In this document: in pieces, positions 51,039-59,081 of the stretch
Layout: every line of letters starts with the position of its first letter
Numbering within the stretch: position 1 is the stretch's first letter
NCBI GenBank assembly: GCA_943914475.1
Contig: CALUCE010000012.1
Location: 1-63,710 of the forward strand
Direction of reading: 5' to 3'
DNA length: 63,710 bases
Source: an uncultured Anaerococcus sp.
GTDB lineage: Bacteria; Bacillota; Clostridia; Tissierellales; Peptoniphilaceae
Translations under genes and position numbers: made by a program
The notes under the pieces: model-generated
The model's input: only the letters and a program-made list of their open reading frames with translations
What the model was told of the DNA's origin: nothing
Database searches by the model: none

Positions 51039-52463
51039 ATGTACGATACAATTATTATAGGCGGAGGAGTTACTGGAGCTTCAGTAGCATACTTTCTATC
51101 AAAAAATAAGGGTAAATTCCTTTTACTAGAAAAACACGAAGATGTTTGCTGTGAAACTTCTAAGGCTAACTCAGGTATCTGCCACGGCGGTTACGATGCC
51201 GAACCAGGAACAATGAAAGCCAAAATGAACGTTAAGGGTAACCAAATGATGGAAGAGATGGCAAAAACTGTAGGTTTCCCATATAAAAAGATAGGAACCT
51301 TTGTATTATGCCACCACGAAGACCACTTCCCAGCCCTACAAAAACTTTATGACCAAGGTATAGAAAATGGCGTAGAGGGAATGAAAATCATGTATAGGGA
51401 CGAGATTCTTGAAATGGAACCTCATGTAGATAAGGATGTTTACGCAGCCCTATATTGCGCAGAAGCAGGTATACTTGATCCATTCCTAATGAATATATCA
51501 ATGGCAGAGCTTGCCAATATGAATGGTGTTGATTTCAAATTTAATAAAGAAGTAAATAAGGTTTATAAAGAAGAAGACCACTGGGTAGTAGAAACCAAAG
51601 ATGGTGAAAAATTCCAAACAAAGACCATAGTAAACTGTGCAGGTTTATATTCAGACGAATTACATAACATGGTTTCAGATGATAAGCTTAAGATTAGAGC
51701 AAGAAGAGGGGAATATCTTCTACTAGATAAAGAAACCAAGGGCTTTGTAAATCACGTAATGTTTAACCTACCAACAGATAAGGGTAAGGGAATTCTTGTT
51801 TCACCAACCATAGATAACAATACCCTGGTAGGACCAACATCTGACTTTATAGATGATAAAGGAGATACCAAGTCAACCAGAGAACACCTTGATGAAGTTG
51901 TAAAAGGTGCCAACGATACAGTAGAAAATGTTCCAGTAAATATGGTAATCACATCATTTTCTGGTAACAGAGCTCACGAAGAAGGCGGAGACTTTATCCT
52001 TAAGGAAACTGTAGATGGTTTCTTTGACTGTGTAGGTATAGAATCTCCAGGACTTACATCTTCACCAGCCATAGGAGAATATATGGCAGGACTTGTTAAA
52101 GACAAACTTAACTTAGAAGAAAATAAAGAATTCACAAACGAAAGACTTCCACTACCAAAAACTAGTGAAATGACCCTAGAAGAACACGAAGAGCTAATCA
52201 AGAAAAATCCTAAATACGGAAGAATAATCTGTAGGTGTGAATCAGTAACCGAAGGAGAAATCATTGATGCTATCAATAGACCAATAGGAGCAACCACAGT
52301 TGACGGAGTTAAAAGAAGAGTTAGAGCTACTGCAGGTAGGTGCCAAGGTGGTTTCTGCCTACCAAGAGTAATGGAAATTCTTTCAAGAGAACTTGGTGTT
52401 GACTTTGAAGAAATTACCAAGGGATCCAAAGACGCAAAATATTTGGAACACAGGGTGAAATAG
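51039..52463 (+). CDS. glycerol-3-phosphate dehydrogenase, GlpA-like, with BFD [2Fe-2S] domain
   Basis: 474 residues. FAD-binding GGGVTGASVAYFLSKN at residues 8-23, DAO-fold body with SGICHGGYDAEPGTMKAKM, and a C-terminal Fer2_BFD domain with four cysteines in IICRCESV and GRCQGGFCLP. Oxidises G3P to DHAP. Follows glpK after an attenuator and is followed by the two other subunit genes after 9 nt. Confidence 0.9.
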   Translation: MYDTIIIGGGVTGASVAYFLSKNKGKFLLLEKHEDVCCETSKANSGICHGGYDAEPGTMKAKMNVKGNQMMEEMAKTVGFPYKKIGTFVLCHHEDHFPALQKLYDQGIENGVEGMKIMYRDEILEMEPHVDKDVYAALYCAEAGILDPFLMNISMAELANMNGVDFKFNKEVNKVYKEEDHWVVETKDGEKFQTKTIVNCAGLYSDELHNMVSDDKLKIRARRGEYLLLDKETKGFVNHVMFNLPTDKGKGILVSPTIDNNTLVGPTSDFIDDKGDTKSTREHLDEVVKGANDTVENVPVNMVITSFSGNRAHEEGGDFILKETVDGFFDCVGIESPGLTSSPAIGEYMAGLVKDKLNLEENKEFTNERLPLPKTSEMTLEEHEELIKKNPKYGRIICRCESVTEGEIIDAINRPIGATTVDGVKRRVRATAGRCQGGFCLPRVMEILSRELGVDFEEITKGSKDAKYLEHRVK

Positions 52464-52472
52464 GAGTTAAGT

Positions 52473-53732
52473 ATGAAAAATTATGATTTAGTTATAGTGG
52501 GTGGAGGCCCTGCAGGACTTGGAGCTGCTGTTAAAGCATATGACCAAGGAATCGAAAATATATTAATAGTAGAAAGAGACGTAGTTTTGGGAGGTATCCT
52601 AAACCAATGTATCCATAATGGATTTGGACTACACAGGTTTGGAGAAGAGCTAACAGGCCCAGAATATGCTCAAAGATTTATAGATGAAGTAGAAAAAAGA
52701 GACATAGACGTTCTTCTTGATACCATAGTTATGGATATTACAGAAAATAAAGAAGTAACCTTGATGAACGAGAAAAACGGTATGTTCACCATAAAACCAA
52801 AAGCTATAATCCTTGCCATGGGTTGCAGAGAAAGACCTAGGGGAGCTTTAAACATTCCAGGAAGCCGTCCAGCAGGAGTTTATAGTGCTGGTACAGCCCA
52901 AAGAATGGTAAACCTAGAAGGCTATATGCCAGGTAAAAAGGTAGTTATCCTAGGATCAGGAGATATAGGATTGATCATGGCAAGAAGGATGACCCTAGAA
53001 GGAGCCGAGGTTCAATGTGTGGCAGAAATCATGCCATATTCTGGAGGTCTAAAAAGAAATATAGTTCAATGTCTAGATGATTACGACATTCCACTATACT
53101 TTAATACAACTGTTTCAGAAATCGTTGGAAAAGATAGGGTAGAAGGAGTTTACCTATCCAAAGTAGACGAAAATATGAGAGTTATACCAGGTACAGAAAA
53201 ATACTACGAATGCGATACCTTGCTACTTTCAGTAGGTTTAATACCAGAAAACGAACTTTCAAAGTCAGCTGGTATAGATTTAGACAGAAAAACCAAGGGT
53301 TCAGTAGTATCAGACAGACTAATGACATCAGTAGATGGAATCTTTGCCTGTGGTAATGTACTTCACGTACACGACCTTGTAGACTATGTTTCAGAAGAAG
53401 CAGAAATGGCTGCAGCCAATGCGGCTGAATATATAAAAGGTGACCTAAAAGAATCCAAAACAAAAAGAGTAGAGATAAAGGCAGGAGAAGGAATTTCTTA
53501 TGTAATGCCACAATATCTCCACTATGATACTATGCCAGGCAAACTTACCTTGAGATTTAGGGTAAATGGAGTTTACCAAAAATCAGCAGTAAAACTATAT
53601 GCTGATGGCGAAGAAGTAAAGATAAGAAGAAAGAGAATATTTGCACCAGGTGAAATGGAAAACTTCATCCTTCTAAAAGGAGAACTAGATCCTGATGTTT
53701 CAGAAATTGAAATAAAATTGGAGGAAATATGA
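52473..53732 (+). CDS. FAD-dependent pyridine nucleotide-disulfide oxidoreductase subunit (with GlpA-like protein)
   Basis: 419 residues. FAD motif GGGPAGLGAAVKAYDQGI near the start, LNQCIHNGFGL with a Cys, second dinucleotide motif ILGSGDIGLIMARRM near residue 157, and GIFACGNVLHVHDL at the FAD end. In Firmicutes this gene sits between the GlpA-like and DUF1667 genes and is thought to pass electrons from the G3P oxidase to NAD or another carrier. Overlaps the next gene by 4 nt. Confidence 0.88.
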   Translation: MKNYDLVIVGGGPAGLGAAVKAYDQGIENILIVERDVVLGGILNQCIHNGFGLHRFGEELTGPEYAQRFIDEVEKRDIDVLLDTIVMDITENKEVTLMNEKNGMFTIKPKAIILAMGCRERPRGALNIPGSRPAGVYSAGTAQRMVNLEGYMPGKKVVILGSGDIGLIMARRMTLEGAEVQCVAEIMPYSGGLKRNIVQCLDDYDIPLYFNTTVSEIVGKDRVEGVYLSKVDENMRVIPGTEKYYECDTLLLSVGLIPENELSKSAGIDLDRKTKGSVVSDRLMTSVDGIFACGNVLHVHDLVDYVSEEAEMAAANAAEYIKGDLKESKTKRVEIKAGEGISYVMPQYLHYDTMPGKLTLRFRVNGVYQKSAVKLYADGEEVKIRRKRIFAPGEMENFILLKGELDPDVSEIEIKLEEI

Positions 53733-54091
53733 AAAAGAATTTTACATGCATAAATTGCCCTCTAGGATGTTCAGTTGACGTAACCCTAGATGATAAGGGA
53801 GAAATTACAGATATAACAGGAAATAACTGTCCCTTAGGTGAAAAATACGTAAGAAGTGAAGTAAAGGACCCTAGAAGAATGGTAACATCAACAGTAAGAC
53901 TACTAGGATCAAAAGACTACTCTGTTTCAGTAAAAACAAGAGATGCCATTCCAAAGAACAAAATTTTTGAATGCATGAAAGAAATAAACGAAACAGAAGT
54001 AACAGCTCCAGTAAAAGTTGGAGATGTAGCAAAAGAAAATATAGCAGGAACAGGTATAGACCTTATAGTAACTGCTGATAGACTTAACTAA
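53729..54091 (+). CDS. DUF1667 protein (small Cys-rich subunit of the G3P oxidase unit)
   Basis: 120 residues. Cysteines in FTCINCPLGCSV (residues 4-15) and NNCPLGEKY suggest a bound metal or Fe-S centre; the rest is the DUF1667 domain with DPRRMVTSTVRL. Co-occurrence with the two flavoproteins is constant in clostridia, but its role is not established. Starts in the stop of the preceding gene (ATGA). Confidence 0.9.
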   Translation: MKKNFTCINCPLGCSVDVTLDDKGEITDITGNNCPLGEKYVRSEVKDPRRMVTSTVRLLGSKDYSVSVKTRDAIPKNKIFECMKEINETEVTAPVKVGDVAKENIAGTGIDLIVTADRLN

Positions 54092-54101
54092 AATCTATCC
54101 C

Positions 54102-54142
54102 AAAAGGAGTCTGTATACAAAGTACAGGCTCCTTATATTTTT
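54102..54142 (+). terminator. terminator of the glp operon
   Basis: AAGGAGTCTGTA (54104-54115) pairs TACAGGCTCCTT (54123-54134), 12 bp with one G-U, then a T-rich tail. Confidence 0.9.
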
Positions 54143-54228
54143 GTCCTTTTTCAAAAAAGATAAGAAAGGTCCAAAATGGGTATTATAAGAAAAGATATAA
54201 GAAGATTAAAAGATAAAAAGGAGTAAAA

Positions 54229-54705
54229 ATGACTAAAGAATTAGTACTATATTTTTCCAAATCAGGAAACACAGAAAGAATAGCAAAATTAATAGGAGAA
54301 AATACAGGCGCAGATCTTTATGAAATCAAAGAAAGGGAAGAATATACAAAAGAAGACTTAAACTGGCACGATCCAGAAAGTCGTGTAACCAAGGAAATGG
54401 GAGACTTGGATGCTCATCCAGAAGTAAAAGAGCTACCAGAAAATATAAAAGACTACGATAAAATCTACTTAGGATTCCCAATCTGGTGGTATTCAGTACC
54501 AAAAGTAGTCCTAAGCTTCCTAGAAAACTATGACCTTACAGGAAATGACCTAGTAGTATTTGGTACAAGTTCTATGAGTGACCTGGGAGAAGCTATGTTT
54601 GCCATAGAAAAGGCCATAGACTATAAAACAGAAGTCAAAGGTGGTCATATCTTTGATGGAAGAACTGATGAAAAAGAAATAAAAGAATGGCTAAAAGACT
54701 TATAA
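54229..54705 (+). CDS. flavodoxin family protein
   Basis: 158 residues. FMN phosphate loop SKSGNTERIA at residues 10-19, FPIWWYSVPKVVLSFLENY around 86 with aromatic residues next to the isoalloxazine, and DLGEAMFAIEKAI. Longer flavodoxin of the FldA-like/NAD(P)H-oxidoreductase group. AAAAGGAG precedes the ATG. A fragment of a second copy is seen near 56.1 kb. Confidence 0.88.
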   Translation: MTKELVLYFSKSGNTERIAKLIGENTGADLYEIKEREEYTKEDLNWHDPESRVTKEMGDLDAHPEVKELPENIKDYDKIYLGFPIWWYSVPKVVLSFLENYDLTGNDLVVFGTSSMSDLGEAMFAIEKAIDYKTEVKGGHIFDGRTDEKEIKEWLKDL

Positions 54706-54720
54706 AGCATTAAATTTGAG

Positions 54721-54762
54721 GTATCAACCGATCTATCCTAGGATATGGTTGATACTTTTTTT
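54721..54762 (+). terminator. terminator of the flavodoxin gene
   Basis: GTATCAACC (54721-54729) pairs GGTTGATAC (54747-54755), followed by eight T. Confidence 0.92.
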
Positions 54763-54959
54763 ATATAAACAAAGTCTATACTATTAAATCTTTAAATTTA
54801 AAAGCCACATCTTATGCTAACTAGTATTATTTAATAACTAAAAAACATATAAACAAAACGAATATTCTTTTTTTATATATATTGTAATGTAGATAGATAT
54901 ATGTTAATATATATAATATAATGTTCTAAAAAGAATAAATATAAGAGGTTTTAATAATT

Positions 54960-55172
54960 ATGAATAAAACAATATATACTATAAATGGCTCAATACTTAG
55001 AAAAATTAGGGAGTCTAAGAACATTTCTAGAAAGAAAATTTCAGAAGATATATATGTAACAGAAGAAACTATAAGAAGGATAGAAAAAGGGAAAAATGAC
55101 CCTAGGATCTCTACATTACTGCCGATATGTATTTATTTAGATATAGATATCAAAGACTTGTTAAACGATTAA
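54960..55172 (+). CDS. small XRE-family regulator
   Basis: 70 residues, a lone HTH_3 domain: GSILRKIRESKNISRKKISEDIYVTEETIRRIEKGKNDPRIS with the typical ILLPICIYLDIDIKDLL end. Very AT-rich and flanked by near-empty AT-rich DNA, unlike the glp region before it. Lies upstream of a bacteriocin-like peptide and membrane gene that it may control. Confidence 0.85.
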   Translation: MNKTIYTINGSILRKIRESKNISRKKISEDIYVTEETIRRIEKGKNDPRISTLLPICIYLDIDIKDLLND

Positions 55173-55529
55173 ATATATAAGGCAATATTTAGAATTCAAT
55201 AATTTTAAATATAAAATAAATTACTTATTAAAAGAAATGATAATACATTAAAAGTAAATTAGAAAAGTTATGTTAAATTTATATTAATATATATATTTCT
55301 CTAGTATTGTTTATAATAAAATTTATCAACATAGAAAAACTACTACATATACTCATAAATGACCATATAAATATTAAATATTATATATATACCCACATAT
55401 ATTTGTATTTAAAAAAGCTTGAAAATTTGATAATCTCTTATAAGAATAGTAAACATATTAAGATAACAAAATATTTTAGTATAATTTAAATCATATTCTT
55501 AATTTGTTCATAATATAGCAAAAAAATTT
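55173..55529. other. very AT-rich gene-free stretch
   Basis: Mostly A and T with many stops on both strands. A TATAAT at 55480-55485 could be the -10 for the following small ORF. A 60-codon open frame here is made of Ile, Asn, Lys and Tyr codons only and is not believed. Nothing else recognised. Confidence 0.5.
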
Positions 55530-55661
55530 GTGGCTATAAATAAAATAGGTTGGCATGCTAGGACATATGCTGTTGCTGCGGTAGTACTTTTTGCTGGCAA
55601 AGTAGGAGGAACAAAAGTATTAAAGAAACTATATCCAAAGCTTGCTCCTTATTTACCTTAG
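55530..55661 (+). CDS. putative bacteriocin-like cationic hydrophobic peptide
   Basis: 43 codons from a GTG: a polar start (AINKIGWHARTY), a hydrophobic centre AVAAVVLFAGKVGG, and a Lys/Pro/Tyr end (KVLKKLYPKLAPYLP). Amphipathic and cationic, like class II or leaderless bacteriocins, but no known family is recognised. Its codons use G and C far more than the flanks, which supports coding. The start is unsure: no ribosome binding site is seen, and the frame is open back to 55503, so it may be a remnant whose leader is lost. A small membrane protein gene follows. Confidence 0.5.
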   Translation: MAINKIGWHARTYAVAAVVLFAGKVGGTKVLKKLYPKLAPYLP

Positions 55662-55687
55662 ACTCAGAAGGAGGTATAAGTAAAAAA

Positions 55688-55996
55688 ATGAATAGAAAGC
55701 GGATGGATAAGGTTCTATTGAAAAGGATATCACATATTTTACTAGTGATATTGTTTATATCTATTCCATTTACAGGACTAGTATTGGAATCATTAGATAT
55801 AAATATAATAACTTTTAATATGATTTTTGGACTATATATACTTACAATATTAACCCTAATTTTAACGAAACAATGGAAATTGATAATTATTGCTACAATC
55901 GGAACTATATTAATCTGGGCAATTACTTTAGGACTATCAGAGCTTTTATGGTATTTATTAAAAAGATATTTTGATATTGATATATCTTATAGATAG
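55688..55996 (+). CDS. small membrane protein, possible immunity protein
   Basis: 102 residues with a basic N-terminus (MNRKRMDKVLLKR) and three hydrophobic helices (about 14-34, 40-60 and 66-90), ending polar. Size and topology resemble bacteriocin immunity proteins, and it follows the cationic peptide by 26 nt. GAAGGAGG lies 13 nt before the ATG, longer than ideal. No family recognised; function is by context. Confidence 0.6.
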   Translation: MNRKRMDKVLLKRISHILLVILFISIPFTGLVLESLDINIITFNMIFGLYILTILTLILTKQWKLIIIATIGTILIWAITLGLSELLWYLLKRYFDIDISYR

Positions 55997-56055
55997 AAAT
56001 ATTTAAAAGCTTAGCATTGTAGTTTTATAAATCAGGAATTAGTGTAAGAAAGAAA

Positions 56056-56112
56056 GTGAAGACTTGGATTTTCATCCGGAATTAGACTTTGATATTCCTA
56101 GAAAACTATAAT
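56056..56112 (+). pseudogene. remnant of a flavodoxin gene
   Basis: One frame reads KESEDLDFHPELDFDIPRKL then stop. EDLDFHPEL matches GDLDAHPEV of the flavodoxin at 54229. It looks like the leftover of a second flavodoxin copy, or of a duplication that bracketed the AT-rich insert. Confidence 0.5.
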
Positions 56113-56205
56113 GTTTAAAAAATTAATAATACCCGTCAATATTTAGATTTTTAAAAAGGTATTTAGTCTACTATAACTTATTATATAGAGTTATATGAAA
56201 TTGAA

Positions 56206-56249
56206 AAGTCGTATTAGAAAAATGTAAAGAACTTTTTCTAATACGACTT
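56206..56249 (-). terminator. terminator of the alanine symporter gene
   Basis: A perfect 17-bp stem, AAGTCGTATTAGAAAAA (56206-56222) with its complement (56233-56249); on the minus strand it is followed by TTTTC and lies just after the symporter stop. Confidence 0.85.
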
Positions 56250-56270
56250 ATATTTTATTTAAAAACTTAT

Positions 56271-57683
56271 CTACACTTCAAAGTTTTCATATTCTCCCTG
56301 GTCTACATAGAGTTCGTTTTCTCTTCTGTTCCAGACTGGATTTTTACCTTCTTTTCTTTGAGCCTTAAAGTCGTTTAGGACAGTTTTTACTGACTTAAAT
56401 AGGAAGAGTAGGCTTATTACATTGACAAAGACCAGTATTCCTACAAACACATCTATAAGTCCCCAAACTGTATCTAGGCTTAGCTGGGTTGAAACTATAA
56501 ACATTATTCCTGCTATAATCCTATAGATTAAAAGCGGTATTTTGTGTTTTTCTTTAAAAATAAAGATGATATTGGCTTCACCATAGAAAAGATCGGCTAT
56601 CAAGGTAGTGAAACCGAAAAATGCCATGGCAAGTGCTACAACCCATCTGCCTGCAAGTCCTATTTGGGCTGAGAATGCATCTTGGACTAGGTTTATACCA
56701 TCTGCACCATTTCCCAAAACTCCAGTTAGTAAGATAGCAAAGGCTGTTAAGGAACAGATGATGATGGTAGTTACAAAGGTTCCAAACATGCCCAAAAATC
56801 CTTGTTCTGCTGGATGGTCTACATCTGCAGATGAGTGCATAATACCTGCTATACCATTTCCGGCATCATTGGAGAAAAGTCCCCTGGCTACACCATTTCT
56901 AAAGGCTTCCATAACACTTGCTCCTATGACTCCGCCAGCTGCAGCCTTGGCTGAAAAGGCAGATTTAAAGATCATTGCTATCACTGATGGTAGCTTACTT
57001 ATATTTGTTATTATAATTAAAAGAACTACAAGAACATATAAGGCTGCCATGACAGGTACTAGTCGACTTGTAACCTTAGTGAGTCTTTTTACTCCTCCTA
57101 TGGTTATTATCCCTGCAAGTATGGTCACAACAATCCCAACTATTATAGGATTAAAGTCTATTACTCCCCTAAAACCAAAGGCAATAGAGTTGGTTTGCAT
57201 AAAGGCTATGCAAAGTCCTACTCCTAATATGTACAAAAATGCTGTTATAAGTGATAAAGCTTTCTTGCCCAAACCGTTTTTTATGTAATAGGCAGGGCCG
57301 CCCCTGTAGGTTCCGTCTGAAAGTTTAACCCTATATACTTGACCCAGAACTGTTTCTGCAAAGGTGATTACCATGCCAAGGATGGAAGTCATCCACATCC
57401 AAAATATGGCTCCTGGTCCACCTGCCACCAAGGCTGATGCCACTCCTACCAAGGATCCCGTACCAACTTGGCCACCAACAGCAGCTGCTAGAGCTCCAAA
57501 GCCTGATACATTGTCCTCACTTTTTAAATTTTTCTTTAGGGCTTTCTTTATTTCCCCTGCATATTTTATCTGGGGAAAACCTAACCTTATAGTGTAGTAA
57601 AGCCCTACACCCAGTAAAACATAACCTATGATATTGGACCACATAAAGTCAGCAATATCTATTATATTGTCTAAAATAGACAT
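56271..57683 (-). CDS. sodium:alanine/glycine symporter (AGCS family)
   Basis: 470 residues with 10-11 helices. AGCS motifs: GTGSLVGVASALVAGGPGAIFWMWMTS (first third), RGGPAYYIKNGLGKK, and AMAFFGFTTLIADLFYGEANIIF. Na+-coupled uptake of alanine or glycine at the cytoplasmic membrane. AGGAGG precedes the ATG. Ordinary codon use, so it interrupts two accessory clusters. Confidence 0.94.
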   Translation of the reverse strand: MSILDNIIDIADFMWSNIIGYVLLGVGLYYTIRLGFPQIKYAGEIKKALKKNLKSEDNVSGFGALAAAVGGQVGTGSLVGVASALVAGGPGAIFWMWMTSILGMVITFAETVLGQVYRVKLSDGTYRGGPAYYIKNGLGKKALSLITAFLYILGVGLCIAFMQTNSIAFGFRGVIDFNPIIVGIVVTILAGIITIGGVKRLTKVTSRLVPVMAALYVLVVLLIIITNISKLPSVIAMIFKSAFSAKAAAGGVIGASVMEAFRNGVARGLFSNDAGNGIAGIMHSSADVDHPAEQGFLGMFGTFVTTIIICSLTAFAILLTGVLGNGADGINLVQDAFSAQIGLAGRWVVALAMAFFGFTTLIADLFYGEANIIFIFKEKHKIPLLIYRIIAGIMFIVSTQLSLDTVWGLIDVFVGILVFVNVISLLFLFKSVKTVLNDFKAQRKEGKNPVWNRRENELYVDQGEYENFEV

Positions 57684-57861
57684 AAAACCTCCTTCTTATT
57701 TTTTATAATAAAAACCTGTACTATTTGCTTTACCGGAAATGAGCGTAAATTTAAAGTTTTTTCATAAATTTTTTCAAAAAAATGCCTCCTTTGCAAAAAA
57801 ATTGCTAGGAGGCTTAATTTTTATCTGATTTGTGATGTAATTTTTTGTGGGAAAACTTACA

Positions 57862-58736
57862 CTAATTTATATTTTTATCCTTATTCTTTAAATCCAAAGC
57901 TTGCAAGATATGTTGGTAGGTTTGTCTATCATCCTTGGCTAGGTCTAGGGATTTTTCCAGATAGCTTTCAAAGGGCAGATCAAGACTTTCTAGGATTAGG
58001 GCCTTGGTATAAAACATAACTGGAGATGGCGGATTATTTTTATTTAGGTTGATGACCCTGTCTATGTAATCTGAGGCTTTTTTCTTATTTTCTAGGACAA
58101 AATAGAGATTAGCCATGTTGTTGTAGAGGATAGGCCTCAGTCTATCATCTTCATCCAGGGAGCTTTCTATAAACTTATAAATTCTTAGCTTTTCCTTTTT
58201 ATCTTTTAGAGTCAAGGCATAGTTCATCAAAATCCTGTAGTCGATTTTCTCATAATAATTTAAGTCTAGCTTATCGAAATCAAAGTTTTCATTGACCTTT
58301 AAAGCCTTGACAAGAAGATCTCTCCTTGTTTTAGAATCTTCATTTTCTCCAATACTTTTTAGGAATAAGATGAGTTTTTGAGCCTTGATTTTGACTATCT
58401 TTCTGTTTGTCTTATTCTTGATTTTTTCAAGATTTTCTATATCTTTAGCTTGAGATATTCCGTTTATCCTATCTCTACTATTTAGAGAGTCAATGATAGA
58501 ATCGATTTCAGTAGTTTCGCCAAAAAATATGTCAAAGAACTTTTCCACTAGGTCTACCTTGAGAACAGAGGAAAGATTTTCCAAATGATTGAGGTCATAG
58601 TTGACCTTAGCATTTTCCATATTTGATATAGTTTTTTATTTATAAAGCTTAAATTTGCCAATTCTTCCTGGGTTAGATTTCTTTTATTTCTGACATCTTT
58701 TAAAAAATTGGCAAAGGTAATTTTTTTGCTATCCAT
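57862..58736 (-). pseudogene. frameshifted XRE/TPR regulator
   Basis: ATG at 58736 (AGGTGAT upstream) reads MDSKKITFANFLKDVRNKRN... LTQEELANLSFINKK, an HTH_3 start; the frame then runs off. One frame over, TISNMENAKVNYDLNHLENLSSVL continues the same HTH and runs to 57862 with a helical TPR-like domain (ILYNNMANLYFVLENKKKASDYI). The break is at a run of six A (plus-strand T at 58632-58637); one extra A would restore about 292 residues. Related to the regulator at 6665-7525. May be inactive, phase-variable, or a base-call error. Confidence 0.8.
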
Positions 58737-58845
58737 GGTTATCACCTAATATAATATTATATCAAAAATATGAAATATTATAAATAGACAAATTATGGAT
58801 GGTAAAGAATCCTGGCTCTGATATCATATAGCTAATAGATATATA

Positions 58846-58899
58846 ATGGATACTTATGTAAATAAATATGGGGCTATATTTGCTTTGCTGGGGGGATAA
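58846..58899 (+). CDS. tiny peptide ORF, candidate pheromone
   Basis: 17 codons, MDTYVNKYGAIFALLGG. Hydrophobic C-terminal half ending in Gly-Gly, like the short hydrophobic peptides of Rgg systems. It is divergent from the XRE/TPR regulator and 183 nt before an ABC exporter. No clear ribosome binding site is seen. A 12-codon ORF (MKILKENIKLYY, 58899-58937) starts in its stop with GGGGGGA upstream. Confidence 0.35.
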   Translation: MDTYVNKYGAIFALLGG

Positions 58900-58951
58900 T
58901 GAAGATTTTAAAAGAAAATATAAAACTTTATTATTAATAAAACATAGATAG

Positions 58952-58974
58952 AAAGGAGAGGAAAAATGTTTTAA
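58952..58974 (+). other. strong ribosome binding site on a two-codon ORF (ATG TTT TAA)
   Basis: AAAGGAG (58952-58958) is ideally placed before ATG-TTT-TAA (58966-58974). It is either the start of a lost peptide gene or a minimal ORF acting in the leader of the ABC gene. A hairpin ATCTTAG/CTAAGAT follows at 58985-59010. Confidence 0.5.
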
Positions 58975-59040
58975 TTATTTACATATCTTAGTAAAGTATT
59001 TTTCTAAGATAGATAAATATCTAATTGAAATGCTTAAATT

Positions 59041-59075
59041 CCTTTGACCCTGTATATATAATAAGGTCAAAGGAG
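59041..59075 (+). promoter_or_regulatory. hairpin covering the ribosome binding site of the ABC exporter
   Basis: CCTTTGACC (59041-59049) pairs GGTCAAAGG (59065-59073). The right arm contains most of the AAAGGAG site (59069-59075) used by the ATG at 59082. Folding would block initiation; a translational switch is inferred. Confidence 0.65.
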
Positions 59076-59081
59076 TAGAAA

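Noticed and set aside
55307..55489. 60-codon ORF in the AT-rich stretch
   Set aside because: Made of AT-only codons with no ribosome binding site; expected by chance at this composition.
56608..57288. 226-codon plus-strand ORF
   Set aside because: Antisense of the alanine symporter, no ribosome binding site or family.
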